Below are positions 47,504 through 58,075 of a DNA stretch of 64,000 nt, piece by piece. The notes beneath the pieces were generated by a model. It made no database searches, was not told where the DNA came from, and saw only the letters and a program-made list of their open reading frames with translations. The stretch is from Rhynchopus sp. YZ270_cl-10 (lineage: Eukaryota > Euglenozoa > Diplonemea > Diplonemida > Diplonemidae): positions 1,302,001 to 1,366,000 of the forward strand of contig OZ037872.1 in NCBI GenBank assembly GCA_964035575.1, given 5' to 3'. The translations under genes and the position numbers were made by a program. The first letter of the stretch is position 1. Every line of letters starts with the position of its first letter.

Positions 47504-49774
47504 ATGAGCAATCCAAAAACAGGCGAGGTTGACACAAACAAAAGCGCGTGGTGTATTTCTAAGGAAGTGTCTTCCTCCTCCTCCCCTCCCCCAGAGGGAG
47601 CGCGCAACGACCAGGAGACCACCAAACAACCGGTGATGAATCTGAACCATGACATCTTCGCGGCGGAGCAGGGCCGGCCTTCGTCGCCGTCCTTGGGGGG
47701 CACCTATACTTCGGCGCCTTCCGAGCCTCCACTGCACCCCCTGCAGAATACAACTCGAATCCACCCGACCAACGTAGTGTCCCCTTCTTCACGTGCCTCA
47801 ACCGCAGCGTTGCCACCAACCACACCGCCCGACAGCGGGAAGTTCAGTTACTATGCATTCCACCCACACTTCCGTCTCTTCATAGCAGCCTCGCTCACTG
47901 CATGCAACTTTCTGATGTATGGGGAAGACCCGATCGTTCATAGCTACTGCGAAGCAGAGCTTCCGGTCCTCGGGCACACATGGGGAATGCTGTTTCTTAA
48001 GTACCCTGGTGCCGGTGGGGTGGCGTGTGCAAAAGTGGTGATCTGGTTGATTTGTGTGTTGGTCGGGCTGGTGTTAGGGCGATTAGTGTTCCATCATATG
48101 ATATTAAGGAATTTGTGCGGAGTTCCTGTGTTTGGTTGGAAGCATCTGGATGATGATGATCTTAGAACGACGTTGTACAATCCGAGGAGAAGGGAAAATC
48201 CTTACAATGTGTTGTGGTGGTGGGGTGGAGGGGAGGGGGGACGTGGCGAAAAGCACAACGTCATCCCCCCGCAGTACCAAATCCACGAGCGCGACACACC
48301 CGAAGTGGCAGAGGAGAAGCAGCGCCTGCAAAGCGCCTTCCGCCTGGGCGTCTCCTCCGCAAAGAAGAAGGGTGTCACACAGCAAATCCTCTCCGCTACA
48401 GAGGTATACGACGTCGAGCTCCTCCCCAGCAAACCCGACTACGACCGCGAGGAGTACCAACAGACCGAAGAAACCTTTCTCGAGGCAGTGTTCCCCTTCT
48501 ACTTCCACCCAAGAAAGCACCGTGATCATTCCAAAGGCAGTCTGTTGGTGACCTCCTTGGTAACATGCTTGGTAACAACGTTCGGCGCGGTGATTTATAA
48601 CAACACGATTTTGACGTCACACTATGGGAGCGGTGCGGACTTCAAGGAGTTGGAGATAGGACCAGGGTTGGGTTTGAATGAGTGGCAGTTTGGGAAGAGT
48701 GCGGCGGTGGTGGCGTGGTTGGCGGATTTGTTGAATTTGTTGGTGGCGACGGACTCGATTTTGCAGGAGTTGAACCGGCATCATCGGGAGGTGAAGGTGG
48801 CGGGCATCTCTTTGGACGACGCCTCGCGTCTGCTCATCACGCACGCCAACGAACGTCCACGCATTGCTGCCCGCGAAGAAGACGGCGAGGTTGGTGAAAT
48901 CGCCCGCCTCATCGTCGACCCCACACCACGCTTCAAACTCGGCTACTTCCGCCACTACCGCAGGACGGCAGAGATCTGGATGGGACGCATCCCTTACATT
49001 GGCCTCTCCTTCCGTGTCGTCTTCGTCTGGGTGGTGTTCCTTACGTGCACCGGATTGGTGCTTGGGGCAGTTGTAGGCGATCTGGCCTCTTGGGATGATT
49101 GGCAACGCGTTGCTGGCTCCGGAGGTAGCACCGAAGTGGGGCGTATCTTCCTCGCAGCGGTGATCGCAATTCAAGGTCCAATGACGGTAGCGCAGGATTG
49201 GGAGTGGCCGAGCTTTTCCGGGGAAAATGAGGTACATCTTCCGGGAGTAGAATTTTCAGATGTAACCTGCGAAAGGTGCTGCTGCACGTTGAGTGTGACG
49301 CAGCAGGATAGAGAAGGGAACGACCTCCCGAAGCGGCGCCTTCCCTTCACGGCGTTCCACATTACGAACAAATGGGTGACATTTATTCCGTTCTTTTTGT
49401 CGCTTTGTTTGGACTTTTCAATGCTCTATGCTTGCTACGAATATGCACCAGGTCTGTATGGGCAGTACACCAACCCAGACGACGAAATCTGCTCCACACG
49501 GAATACAACATACGCAAACGAGATCAAGGCGGAGTGGGAAGCGAACAAGATCAACATCGTCAACTACACCGAGCGTGTCGCAGAGGGCTTCCTCATCCCC
49601 GACTCGCATGACGGCATCGACTTCTGCATGCCAGCACGTTTCGTGGGGACGTCAGCAGGGTTGAAGCTTCTTGCAGCGCTCCCAGGGTTTGCAGCCTATG
49701 TCTTTACAGCCTATTACTTCATCAAGTTCGTCAAGATAGACAAAGAGCTCTTGAAATGGGAGTCCAGTGCCTGA
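47504..49774 (+). CDS. TMEM117: TMEM117-family multipass membrane protein (756 aa)
   Basis: Strong family matches: YYAFHPHFRLFIAASLTACN, FLMYGEDPIVHSYCEAELPV, KYPGAGGVACAKVVIWLICV, LGRLVFHHMILRNL, then WMGRIPYIGLSFRVVF, VGDLASWDDWQR, VAQDWEWPSFSGENEVHLPG, FHITNKWVTFIPFFL and LYGQYTNPD. These occur in the order found in animal TMEM117, with about eight TM segments. TMEM117 has been linked to ER-stress-mitochondrial signalling; the role here is unknown. An acidic Lys/Glu-rich insertion (about residues 240-350) sits in the first loop. The start is uncertain: no AG lies between the pyrimidine tract and ATG 47504, while CTCCCCCAG at 47586-47594 precedes in-frame ATG 47636, so translation may begin at Met45. 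Confidence 0.9.
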   Translation: MSNPKTGEVDTNKSAWCISKEVSSSSSPPPEGARNDQETTKQPVMNLNHDIFAAEQGRPSSPSLGGTYTSAPSEPPLHPLQNTTRIHPTNVVSPSSRASTAALPPTTPPDSGKFSYYAFHPHFRLFIAASLTACNFLMYGEDPIVHSYCEAELPVLGHTWGMLFLKYPGAGGVACAKVVIWLICVLVGLVLGRLVFHHMILRNLCGVPVFGWKHLDDDDLRTTLYNPRRRENPYNVLWWWGGGEGGRGEKHNVIPPQYQIHERDTPEVAEEKQRLQSAFRLGVSSAKKKGVTQQILSATEVYDVELLPSKPDYDREEYQQTEETFLEAVFPFYFHPRKHRDHSKGSLLVTSLVTCLVTTFGAVIYNNTILTSHYGSGADFKELEIGPGLGLNEWQFGKSAAVVAWLADLLNLLVATDSILQELNRHHREVKVAGISLDDASRLLITHANERPRIAAREEDGEVGEIARLIVDPTPRFKLGYFRHYRRTAEIWMGRIPYIGLSFRVVFVWVVFLTCTGLVLGAVVGDLASWDDWQRVAGSGGSTEVGRIFLAAVIAIQGPMTVAQDWEWPSFSGENEVHLPGVEFSDVTCERCCCTLSVTQQDREGNDLPKRRLPFTAFHITNKWVTFIPFFLSLCLDFSMLYACYEYAPGLYGQYTNPDDEICSTRNTTYANEIKAEWEANKINIVNYTERVAEGFLIPDSHDGIDFCMPARFVGTSAGLKLLAALPGFAAYVFTAYYFIKFVKIDKELLKWESSA

Positions 49775-50069
49775 TTAAGAATTAAAATAGCGTTTTGTAA
49801 AACTGTGCTACAAATGGTAGAGCTAAAAGGTTTTGTAAAAAAAATATAGAAATTTTGAACGAAATACTGAAAAAAATAATGAGATCGCTCAAGAGGGAAT
49901 CTGTTAGCAAACAGTAGCCCTTTTTTTTTTTGGGCGATAATATAAAGTGCAAAAATGCACCAGTGTGGGTGATAGTTGATGCAATAATAGTTAACCGACC
50001 CTCCCCCCCCCCCGTGAAATTGTCTACAATAAAGTACAGTGCAGCTCATATTCCGGTGTATGCTAACAA

Positions 50070-50127
50070 TGCCGCACAGTGGTGCTTGCACAGGTGGCAA
50101 CTACACTACCCCAACAATTTTTCAAAG
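50070..50127 (+). repeat. Family E repeat
   Basis: GCCGCACAGTGGTGCTTGCA, CAGGTGGCAACTACACTACC and CCAACAATTTTTCAAAG. Confidence 0.6.
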
Positions 50128-50600
50128 AAAAAGTTAGCGCGAAGCCTGCGCGTAAACACTTCGCCCGACTGTTTTTTTCCTTCCCTCCACCCCCCTTTTT
50201 TAATTTGGTGTGGTTCATTTTTGGTACTGTCAGGGCCACACTGTAGAGTATATTGTGGCCTCATGACTATTTTTGATATGTGTGCACAAGAGCCACATCA
50301 TCTTCCAAGCGTTTATTTTCTTCCATTTGACTCACACCACTATTGCAAACAACACCATTTTTTTTCCTCAAACGCTTTTCTTTTCACTCATGTCCGCAAT
50401 CCATTTTTGGCAAAAACCCAATTTTTTTTGTCTGGGAAAGAGACTATGTATCTGGCCACTGTTTTTTCCTGTTGTACATAAAGTTCCAGCTGAGGTGCAA
50501 CCCCTCCAAACCCAAAGGAGCGGCACATGCCTTGCATCTCACAGATGCTTGCATTTGTCCAGTTCGCTTCATGATGTGCCTGCACTTTAAAACACATTTT

Positions 50601-50633
<33 letters not shown>

Positions 50634-50748
50634 CCAATTTTTTTTTTACCTCCTTTTTTTCTGATTCGAACAAAAAAGACTGAGCTCAGAGATGGGTTTG
50701 GTATCTACTGTTGTACGCTGCAGGGTTGTGCTTTCATTCCTGATGGTG

Positions 50749-50925
50749 GCATCGTATGTGGGTCAGTCGGAGGTGTGTGTGCCTGCATCAATAACTACAG
50801 TTTTCTCTCAGATGCAAGCCACCGAAATAGGGGTAGGACTGCGGGTCCACCCCCCGGTTGGTACACCCGGTTATTGTACCAAAAGGTGCACAGCCATGAG
50901 AGAGGTTTGTATTTCAAGTCAATCC
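50749..50925 (+). repeat. Family C followed by family D
   Basis: C: GCATCGTATGTGGGTCAGTC, GGAGGTGTGTGTGCCTGCAT, CAATAACTAC. D: TAGGACTGCGGGTCCACCCC, hairpin GGTACACCCGG...TTGTACC, then AGGTGCACAGCCATGAGAGA and GGTTTGTATTTCAAGTCAAT. The D copy extends about 30 bp further 5' than others and matches 60255-60350. Confidence 0.7.
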
Positions 50926-51022
50926 TTTTTTTTTTACCCCCTCCTGATTCGAACAAAATTGACTGAACTCAGAGATGGGTTAAGGTCCAACATTTTCTTC
51001 CTTTTTTTCTAAGCCCTTTTGT

Positions 51023-51234
51023 CATACTTCGTGGTCCGCCGGAGTTGAGACGGACTATGGCGGACTTTGAAAGTCCGTCTCGAGTCCGCCCGAGTCCGTC
51101 TCAGGTCCGCCCTTGAGACGGACCTGAGACGGACTCAGGCGGACTCGGGCCGAGTTCGCCTGAGTTCGTCTCAACTCGGGCGGGGTCTTGGTGGGATTTT
51201 TTTTTTGGCGGACTCAGGCGGACCACGAAGTATG
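51023..51234. mobile_element. 212-bp foldback element built from GAGACGGACT modules
   Basis: Perfect 18-bp termini CATACTTCGTGGTCCGCC and the complement at 51217-51234. The core is repeated GAGACGGACTCAGGCGGACT-like units in both orientations, so almost the whole element can self-pair. Similar TTTTGT sequence lies on both sides but not immediately adjacent. Confidence 0.75.
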
Positions 51235-51278
51235 AATTTTGTCAACTTTTTTTTTTGTGTTTTTATCCGGATAGCTGA

Positions 51279-51330
51279 CATCGTTTGTGGGTCAGTCGGA
51301 GGTACCTGCATCAATAACTACTTCTTTTCT
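51279..51330 (+). repeat. Family C repeat
   Basis: CATCGTTTGTGGGTCAGTCG, GAGGTACCTGCATCAATAAC and TACTTCTTTTCTT. Confidence 0.65.
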
Positions 51331-51514
51331 TCTGATCTATTAAAAGACTAAATGCAACCCTCCCCTTAGCCCCCACTCTTTTCAAATCCTATTCTAGCGC
51401 GCTGCAAACCCAGCGTTGATATGGTTCAGGTGACATGAAAACCTGCCAACAACATTGACCCACCATCTCCCCTCTCCCATCACCTCATATCACCACGTAT
51501 CAGGATGGGGAGAT

Positions 51515-53594
51515 ATGAGTGCCCGCATGCGTGCGGCACGCGACACCACAGACGTTGACAAGGAGAAGGAAGGACGTGAGATGGAGGCGTGCGAGGCGGA
51601 GAAGGGGCCTGCCGCAGCTGCTGCTGCTGCTGCATCGCCAGCACCTACACCGACGCCAACACAGGACACCGCCCCGCACCCTGGCACACCGACAGCAGCT
51701 CAACCGCGTGAGGAGCAGCTGTCGGCAGGGTACAGCCTCCCACGCAACAGCAGCGTCATCAGCACCGGAAGTGCGGGGGACCTGCTGCATGTGGCGCCTG
51801 CGCAAGAGGCTTTGCCACGGCAGGGGTCGCTCAGGGGGTTCCAAAGGAAGCTGAGCTCGGGGCGGCTGAAGGAATCAGGCATCGACCTGACGCAGCAGGT
51901 CACAGGGATGACGACAAGCGCGTCGTGCGCGTCGTTCACATCAACACACGTCCTTGGAGACGTTGCCATCAAGAAGACAGAGATCCGCAAGCTTCGCGAC
52001 TGCCTTGGCATAGACGAGGCTACAGCACTGCGCAAGCTGCAAGACTCGGTGGAGGCAAGGAGGGATCGGAACAGCCTGGCGGATATGGCCGTCCTGAAGG
52101 AGACGAACGTGCATCTCAGGAAGAAGGTATGGCCCAGGCGGACTTTTGTTCTTTGCAGAAAAAAACACTGCGGGGATGCATTCCCAAACCCCATACCAAC
52201 ACAACCACCCCACCAAACCCCCCTCAGGTGGAAGACCTCAAAAGCGAGCTTCTCAGCAAAGACCAACACACTGCAAAGCTTCTCGACATGCTCAAGCTGC
52301 GCTCCTTTGAGGTTAAAGAGGCGAATAGCACTGTCAAGAAGATGAAGGCCGACATGTATGCCACCTCCTCCTCCTCCTCCTCACACCCTCCTCCACCCCC
52401 TCAGGCGTGGCTTTGAACGCGTGAAGGCTCAGGTCCTCCTCCTGCAACGACAACTGAAGGACACAATGCGCCAGCTTGAAGACGAGCGCAGTCTGACAAC
52501 ACGCACTGTTGAGAATTCGATGTTCTCCGCAGCGAAGAGGGGGCAGGCTGTGGGGGCGCCGATCCTGCCGCTCCAGATCACTACGGGGCTGGCAGCAGGG
52601 GTGGCAGGGCTGGCGGCAGCTGCGGTACACCTGACGCTTGCGACAGACGAACCAAGCCCTTCCTCGACTGCCCTCCCGCACGTCCCCTCTATGGTCGCTG
52701 CGGCCCTCTGCATCACAACGCTCTCAGCAGCCACCACAAAGCAGCTCCTCCCACAGACCACGTCTAAAGGCGCCAACACCGACGCTGCTATCACACGCTT
52801 CGAGTACACGCCTGCCATCGAAGACATCCCCAGAGGCCAGGAGCTGCTCAAGACGGTGTACCATCTGCAGGCAGAGCTGTCGCAGCTGCGCAAAGAAGGT
52901 GGCACACCGTCGTATCAGGATGTGCGGAGCAAGCGGCTGATAGAAAAGCTGACGAAGTACGTCGAGGAGAAGGACAGACTCATTGGGGAACAGCGGGTAT
53001 GACACGCTTCTTTACACTGTTTCCCAAAGACATTATCTACACGAAAGACACATTCATCTTTCAAAAAGAGAAAATTGGTTCCTCTTCTCCATGCCACGAG
53101 AGGCATTTTTCTGCACTGAAATCGAATATTTACCATATTCCTCGATTACCCCTACATCCTTTCAGGCGAAGTCAGAGGAGACATGTGAAGGGTTGCGGTC
53201 ACAGCTGAACACATTTCAATCACATGTAGCTTCCTTGCAGACGTTGTACCAAGGTGCGTGCCATGAGATGATGAAGTTGCGCAAGCAGGCAGGGCAGGAG
53301 GCGTCGTCACGGTCACGCCCTGTAGCGATTCCTGCAGGGGTGAAGCTGGGGAGGCCTAACAGCAATGAGCCTGCAGCTGCGGACGTTGCAGACAGCACCC
53401 CGCAGGCGACGGAGACGATCTTCAATCCACGTAGTGTGCCTGAGTCCAACCCGCGCAGCATACCTGAGTCGCCTTCACGCTGTTCTGCCGGCAGTGACGA
53501 AGAACCGTACATAGAGGGCCACTCAGCCCCCGCATCAGACTCTGGTGTTGGGGTCAATATTCCCATCTCCGCACCGACCCTGGAATCTTCATAA
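51515..53594 (+). CDS. Coiled-coil protein of unknown function (586 aa, 4 exons)
   Basis: Exons 51515-52126, 52228-52355, 52405-52996 and 53166-53594 keep frame through phases 0, 2 and 0; all donors are GTATG. The N-terminus is Ala/Pro-rich and disordered (poly-Ala encoded by GCT/GCA repeats). Heptad-rich helices start at about residue 150 (VAIKKTEIRKLRDCLGIDEA, VEDLKSELLSKDQ) and recur in exon 3 (RVKAQVLLLQRQLKDTMRQL; LLKTVYHLQAELSQLRKEG) and early exon 4. Between them is an Ala-rich segment with two weakly hydrophobic stretches (GLAAGVAGLAAAAVHLTLA). The C-terminal tail is disordered with repeated PESNPRSIPESP. A cytoskeletal or flagellar scaffold is a guess only. Confidence 0.8.
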
Positions 53595-54101
53595 CAACCT
53601 TGTTTAGATCAATAAACATTGAAGATCGGTTTGGAAAAGAAGGTGACAGCTTGGTTAAAGATGCCCAGACGCTTAGGTTCATCTTATAAGCTTTGAAGGA
53701 TTATTTTAAGTCAATTATTTTTGACTGTTTTTCTATAACGATATCATCTTCGTAGCGGTTTTGTTTCTATCCCACTGCGGGGAGGTGATTTTGGAGCTTA
53801 AAACGTTGGGAAAAGGGGGCGGGGGTAGGTTTTTTTGAATCTTATTTTTGTTGAAGAACAGCGGGGGTGTTCGGGGGAGAGAAGGGGGGGACTCTGTTTC
53901 TTTTGTTTGATTTTTTCCCCCCCCCCCACCCTTTCCTGCAGCACCCAGAGTCCTGGCCCAACAAACGACCGAATCTTTCCTATACCAACCTTCCCCCTTT
54001 TTAAGCTATTTCAGTGATTGCAGTAAAGAAATCCTCCAGAAAAAGAAACACATCTTCCTCAGGGGGGTGGGTACACAAGAAGGTGTCCTTAAGAAGGTGT
54101 C
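53595..54101. other. Intergenic region with one family A copy
   Basis: Family A-like sequence at 53642-53694; otherwise G-rich then C/T-rich tracts. No gene is seen. Confidence 0.5.
53642..53694 (+). repeat. Family A copy with expanded interior
   Basis: GGTGACAGCTTGGTTAAAGA, TGCCCAGACGCTTAGG, TTCATCTTATAAGC. Outer pairing and tail are kept; the interior is longer, like the copy at 59275. Confidence 0.6.
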
Positions 54102-54869
54102 ATGTCAGATGCAGACGTGCCCCTGCACATGCAATGGAGACGGCCCAAGCAAAGGCGTCGAAGTGTTGAACCAGAACCCCTCGTGCTCGTAGCGCAGGTG
54201 AAGAAGGAGGAGCCAGGCCCTAGCTTCACAGAACAGGAGGTCAACCGCCTCAAAGCCACCAGAGAGTTTAAGGAGTGGTGCAACCGTGCGGCAGCACGCG
54301 AGAACCGAAGGTGTGTTTTTTGAAAAAAAAGAGGACAGTGGTGATTGCACAACGCAACACAACCGAGGCAACTACACTACTCCAACAATTTATCAAAAAA
54401 ATCAGCCACTGCAGTAAACCTTGTTGTTCCACTCCCCACCTCCCCCCTCCCACCTCTCCACAGACGCTGTTTGGACAACGCAGCGTTTCGTACGAACCGA
54501 TGCCGCATCGCGTGGGTGTGTTTTGTGCTGAGTGTGGTTGCGCTGGGGCTGGAATGGGGCGACAGGACAGGGCTTGCCGAGTTGCAGAAGAGGTCGTGGC
54601 TCGGGGTGAGCCTTGCGGTGCATGTGGCTGCGTGCTTTGCCGCTGCGTGCACACATATGCACCTCAGGTGCACCTTTGTGTCCTTCTGCGCCTTCGCAGC
54701 AGCCGTCTCTATGACAAACAACACCACCATGACGGGCCCAGGCTTCGTCGCAGGGGTCTTCCTCCTCCGCACCGTGCTCGTTCATCTCCTCTTCCAATTC
54801 AACACCCGCAACTGGTCGGGCGTCTTAGACGCCATTGCGGAAGAGACTAGGTTTAAAACTGTCAAATAG
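54102..54869 (+). CDS. Multi-TM protein with basic N-terminus (204 aa, 2 exons)
   Basis: Exons 54102-54310 and 54464-54869 join in phase 2 at AG|GTGTGT, with acceptor CACCTCTCCACAG. Exon 1 is hydrophilic (QWRRPKQRRRSVEPEPL, EFKEWCNRAAARENRR). Exon 2 holds about four hydrophobic helices (RIAWVCFVLSVVALGLEW, LGVSLAVHVAACFAAAC, CTFVSFCAFAAAVSM, GFVAGVFLLRTVLVHLLF) and ends in a soluble tail (IAEETRFKTVK). The 153-bp intron contains a family E repeat and has the rarer GTGTGT donor. Family not recognised. Confidence 0.7.
54333..54402 (+). repeat. Family E repeat inside an intron
   Basis: GACAGTGGTGATTGCACAAC, GCAACACAACCGAGGCAACT, ACACTACTCCAACAATTTAT, then an A run. Confidence 0.65.
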
Positions 54870-55552
54870 CGATTTTAGGATGATGCAATATCCCACATTG
54901 TCCAAAAGATGCCCCAGCAGAGAGGGGTCTTTATGCGAGGGGAAATACACATAGCAAAAAAGACTTTCCGAGTTGCTAGATCTCTACACTCTTGCAGGGG
55001 GTCGTATCCCTGAAGTAGCCTTTTCAATAGGTGGCTGTAGGTAAAGTGTCCTCCTTCGGTTCGCGCTAAACGAAGGTAGTAATTTGACAAAAATGTGGTG
55101 AAGACAAGACAGAAACAAAAAAGGGGAAAAGTCAGAGGTGCGTTCTCTGCTATGTGTCCCCTGGGGTGAGGTGGGTGCCACGGCTTACCTTCGGTTGTGG
55201 GTACGTAGCGGGTTCATTGTTTTTTTAGACGATGGCAACTCTGCAAGAAAGCCCCTTTCGCACCACGTGCCTCTCCCAACGTTTCTTGTGGAGAAGTGGT
55301 TTCAATGCACGCCTTTCGCATTCCCACTGTCCATCAGGAAAGTGGTATTTAAGAATTCGGAGGGCATTTTATCCACATTCTTTAGAGCTAGTGTGCCTCA
55401 CCACACCAGTTATCCGCGACACAAGCTCACCTTTTAGATCCAATAGTTTCTTTTTTGAAAAGAAAAAAATGGCAATTTTCCCTCCTCTTCCTCCTCCTAC
55501 ATATATCTCCCCCATTCCTCCACATCTTCAGCAAAATTCAAAACAAAACAAA
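54870..55552. other. Intergenic region, nothing recognised
   Basis: No conserved ORF or family repeat is seen. A pyrimidine tract ends ACATCTTCAG (55530-55531), 22 nt before the next ATG. Confidence 0.5.
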
Positions 55553-56077
55553 ATGCTGGTAACCATCGCATTGCTCTGCACCGCACTTGCGAAGTACGGA
55601 TCAGATGACGTCGGCTACGACTGCCCTTCCCCAACAACCGGTGTGCATGCTGCTTGCGAGGTGACAGCGACGGTGAACGGGAGCTGTGCAGACGCGCAGG
55701 CGGAGGTGCTGGACCGGTTGAAGGGGACGGACGGGTGGATGGACCCGCATAAGGGGAGCTACAACATCACAAGCGCGACGTCGGATCTGGTGATGGGGTC
55801 CCACCTGCGCGACGTGGACCCGAACTACATGGACCACTTCATCCTGCACTTCGTGAACAACACTGCCGTGGCGAAGGCGCCTAGCTGCAACATCTCGTCC
55901 TGCTCCAAGACCACAAACACAAGCATCGTCGACTATTCACTGAACTATTGCAACGTCTACAACCTCTACTGCGGCAGCGACTCAGGCTGTCCCTACGTCA
56001 AGCACAACTTCCTTAACACATCAGAAAACTTCGGAAACTGCGTTCAACACAAAAAATCCACCTGCAAAACTGTGTAA
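55553..56077 (+). CDS. Secreted Cys-rich, N-glycosylated protein (174 aa)
   Basis: MLVTIALLCTALAKYG is a typical cleavable signal peptide, probably cut near Ala13/Lys14. The mature part has ten Cys (suggesting five disulphides) and about six N-x-S/T sequons (NGS, NIT, NNT, NIS and two NTS). There is no second hydrophobic segment or GPI-like tail, so it is probably released to the lumen or outside. An upstream in-frame ATG at 55470 is rejected because it would bury the signal peptide and lies before the acceptor at 55531. The motif DGWMDPHKGSYNI resembles unnamed secreted proteins in various protists. Function unknown. Confidence 0.75.
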   Translation: MLVTIALLCTALAKYGSDDVGYDCPSPTTGVHAACEVTATVNGSCADAQAEVLDRLKGTDGWMDPHKGSYNITSATSDLVMGSHLRDVDPNYMDHFILHFVNNTAVAKAPSCNISSCSKTTNTSIVDYSLNYCNVYNLYCGSDSGCPYVKHNFLNTSENFGNCVQHKKSTCKTV

Positions 56078-56541
56078 ACTGAGCGTTTGAAAGGGGATTG
56101 GGCACTTCAAAGTGCAGAGCATATTGTGTATGTTCTCAGTCTTACTAATTACCCTTATATTTTTGAAATCTCAACCAAAAAAATGCCCCCCTTTTTTTTA
56201 TGTGGTTTTGAGGGTTTGTGCTGACTTCTCTTTTTGAAATGTAATTTTGAAAAGATTGTGAGTGAGGTACATTCCATTATTTCAGGGTGTCTTTTCTCCT
56301 CCCCCCCTCCCCACACGAGCGTTTCTAACTTTTAAGTATTTGGTGTCTTTTCCTCTCCCTTTCTCTCTCCCAAGCATATGACCTCATGGCAACACTTTAT
56401 ATTTATCTTTGTGTTTCTATACCGAACGAACGAAGGCACTTTAGTTTAGAACTCATCACGCTTGCATTCAGGGGACTGGGTTACAAAACAGCAAAGAAGA
56501 AGGGGGGTTTTTTTTGGGTCAAAAGAGTTTTTTTCCTTTGT

Positions 56542-56582
56542 TCTAAGCACATTGAGGTTTAGGTTCATCTGGGAAAAATTCT
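56542..56582 (+). repeat. Family A, 5'-truncated
   Basis: CTAAGC/GTTTAG stem (one G.U pair), loop ACATTGAG, TTCATCTGGGAAAAATTC. GGTGA is absent. Immediately followed by a family B 3' half (CTCTGTGTCC...GAGGCGTTTTGCACTTC). Confidence 0.55.
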
Positions 56583-57077
56583 TGTCTCTGTGTCCGAGCC
56601 ACAGAGGCGTTTTGCACTTCAAATTCCCATTTATTTTCCTTTTTGTTTCCCTTTTTTTCAGTCTGAAAACAAGAAGAGCTACCCCCTGGTAGTGTTTTTG
56701 AACCAGTACCACCCTCCTTTTTGCTTAGTGAGTGCACTCGTTGTGCACCTGTTTGTGTATCTGACACAGTCACGTCTGAGTTGTGCACAATAAGAGCTGC
56801 GACACATGACGCACAAAAAAAACCCCTACGTCTTTCACAGTATCCGAATCTCGATTTCACTAAAAAAAAGGCAGGTTAGTACTTCATTCGCGTTGTTAAG
56901 TTCCCTCATTTTGACAAATAAAAAAAGCAAAACAAAAACAAAAACAAAATAGAAACAGTAGTTTCTGCAGAGGCGATTTTACACCTTCCAGCCAGGGTTC
57001 TAGTACCAACCCCACACACTCAATTTCGGGTGAGGGGTCCAGTAATATGGCCCTGCTTGCAGCTCTCTCTTTTTTAG

Positions 57078-57118
57078 ATGTGTGTGCACGAGAGGTACAT
57101 TCGTCTTACAAGTTTTTT
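57078..57118 (+). repeat. Family A variant with ATGT/ACAT outer pairing
   Basis: ATGTGTGTGCACGAGAGGTA then CATTCGTCTTACAAGTTTTT. The loop core ACGAGAGG and the tail are conserved. Confidence 0.6.
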
Positions 57119-57263
57119 TTTCTCTCTCTTTTTTTCTTTCAAGTTTTGACCTCCCTCCCACAGAAGCGTAGTTAAAAACAAAGGGAAATATCATCTAATG
57201 AATAGGCAAGCATCAGAGGCTTGGGGCGACATTGTGCAAATAACCATTGTCCACGGTGACCAA

Positions 57264-57300
57264 GGTGACCCAGCAATATACCCAGGTCATCTCGCCAACT
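57264..57300 (+). repeat. Family A copy, degenerate stem
   Basis: GGTGACCCAGCAATATACCC then AGGTCATCTCGCCAACTCT. An extra GGTGACCA lies just before it. Confidence 0.5.
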
Positions 57301-58023
57301 CTCTTTTATTGCTCTGCGAGCGTCGATACAATGACTGATTTTTTTTTTGATATTCCTGAAAGATCACTGCCGCCTTGTCTTCCTTTTTTGGCCGTTTTGA
57401 TGAAAAAAAGTACGCTTTTTTATCACAGTTGTACAGATGTGGGCACATCTTCAGCGGGGGATGGGCCTATTCCCCGGATTTTGGGCTGACGTTTTTTTTT
57501 TTTTCGTGCAGTTTTTGCATGGTATATCGGTGATTTTGGGGCTTTTTCGTAGGGGTTTTTTTGGTCTATGTGCAGGTCTATTTGCGCCCGAAAACCCTTT
57601 CTTTTGCACAAACGTACAGTATTTTTTCTCTCAGCCTCTTTTAAGCCCCTCTGAGCACGAAAACAGCAGTCAAGAAAACGGGAAAAAAACGATTTCGCCC
57701 AAATTCGGGGACAGGGACCGCATTTAGGAAAAGCCCTGACACAGCTTACAACAGTTATTTTCTTTTTTCTTTTTTCTTTCGATCTTTCCCAAAACGACGC
57801 AATCTAATCCACCGAGCGGCTGTGAGTCGATAACACCATTCCCACACCTTTAGTGGTCGTGGGGTGACTTTGAGCAGAGCATTTTTCTGCCAGCCCGACA
57901 CCTTGCCTCTTTGAGGTGCCTTCTCATCCCACAAATATTTTTCATTTTATTCGCCTGGGGTACAGTACTGGGACAAAAAGCAATCTCCTGACTTTAGGAC
58001 TTCAGCCTCACGGTGCTAAATGA

Positions 58024-58075
58024 CTCAATTCAGCACAAAGAGGCTGAGATTCATCTCAACCTTCTCTTTCAGCCT
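58024..58075 (+). repeat. Family A variant with TCAGC/GCTGA stem
   Basis: CTCAATTCAGCACAAAGAGG then CTGAGATTCATCTCAACCTT and CTC. A different stem that still pairs. Confidence 0.65.

Larger units (their letters stand above)
49775..51514. other. Intergenic region with families C, D, E and a foldback
   Basis: No gene is supported. Contents: family E at 50070-50127, a poly-T tract at 50598-50633, family C at 50749-50812 and 51279-51330, family D at 50829-50925, and a foldback at 51023-51234. A CGTATCAG acceptor (51502-51503) precedes the next ATG by 11 nt. Confidence 0.55.

Noticed and set aside
50600-50640. Poly-T run as a retroposon tail in antisense
   Set aside because: No coding remnant or duplication beside it; homopolymer T tracts are common throughout the intergenic DNA.
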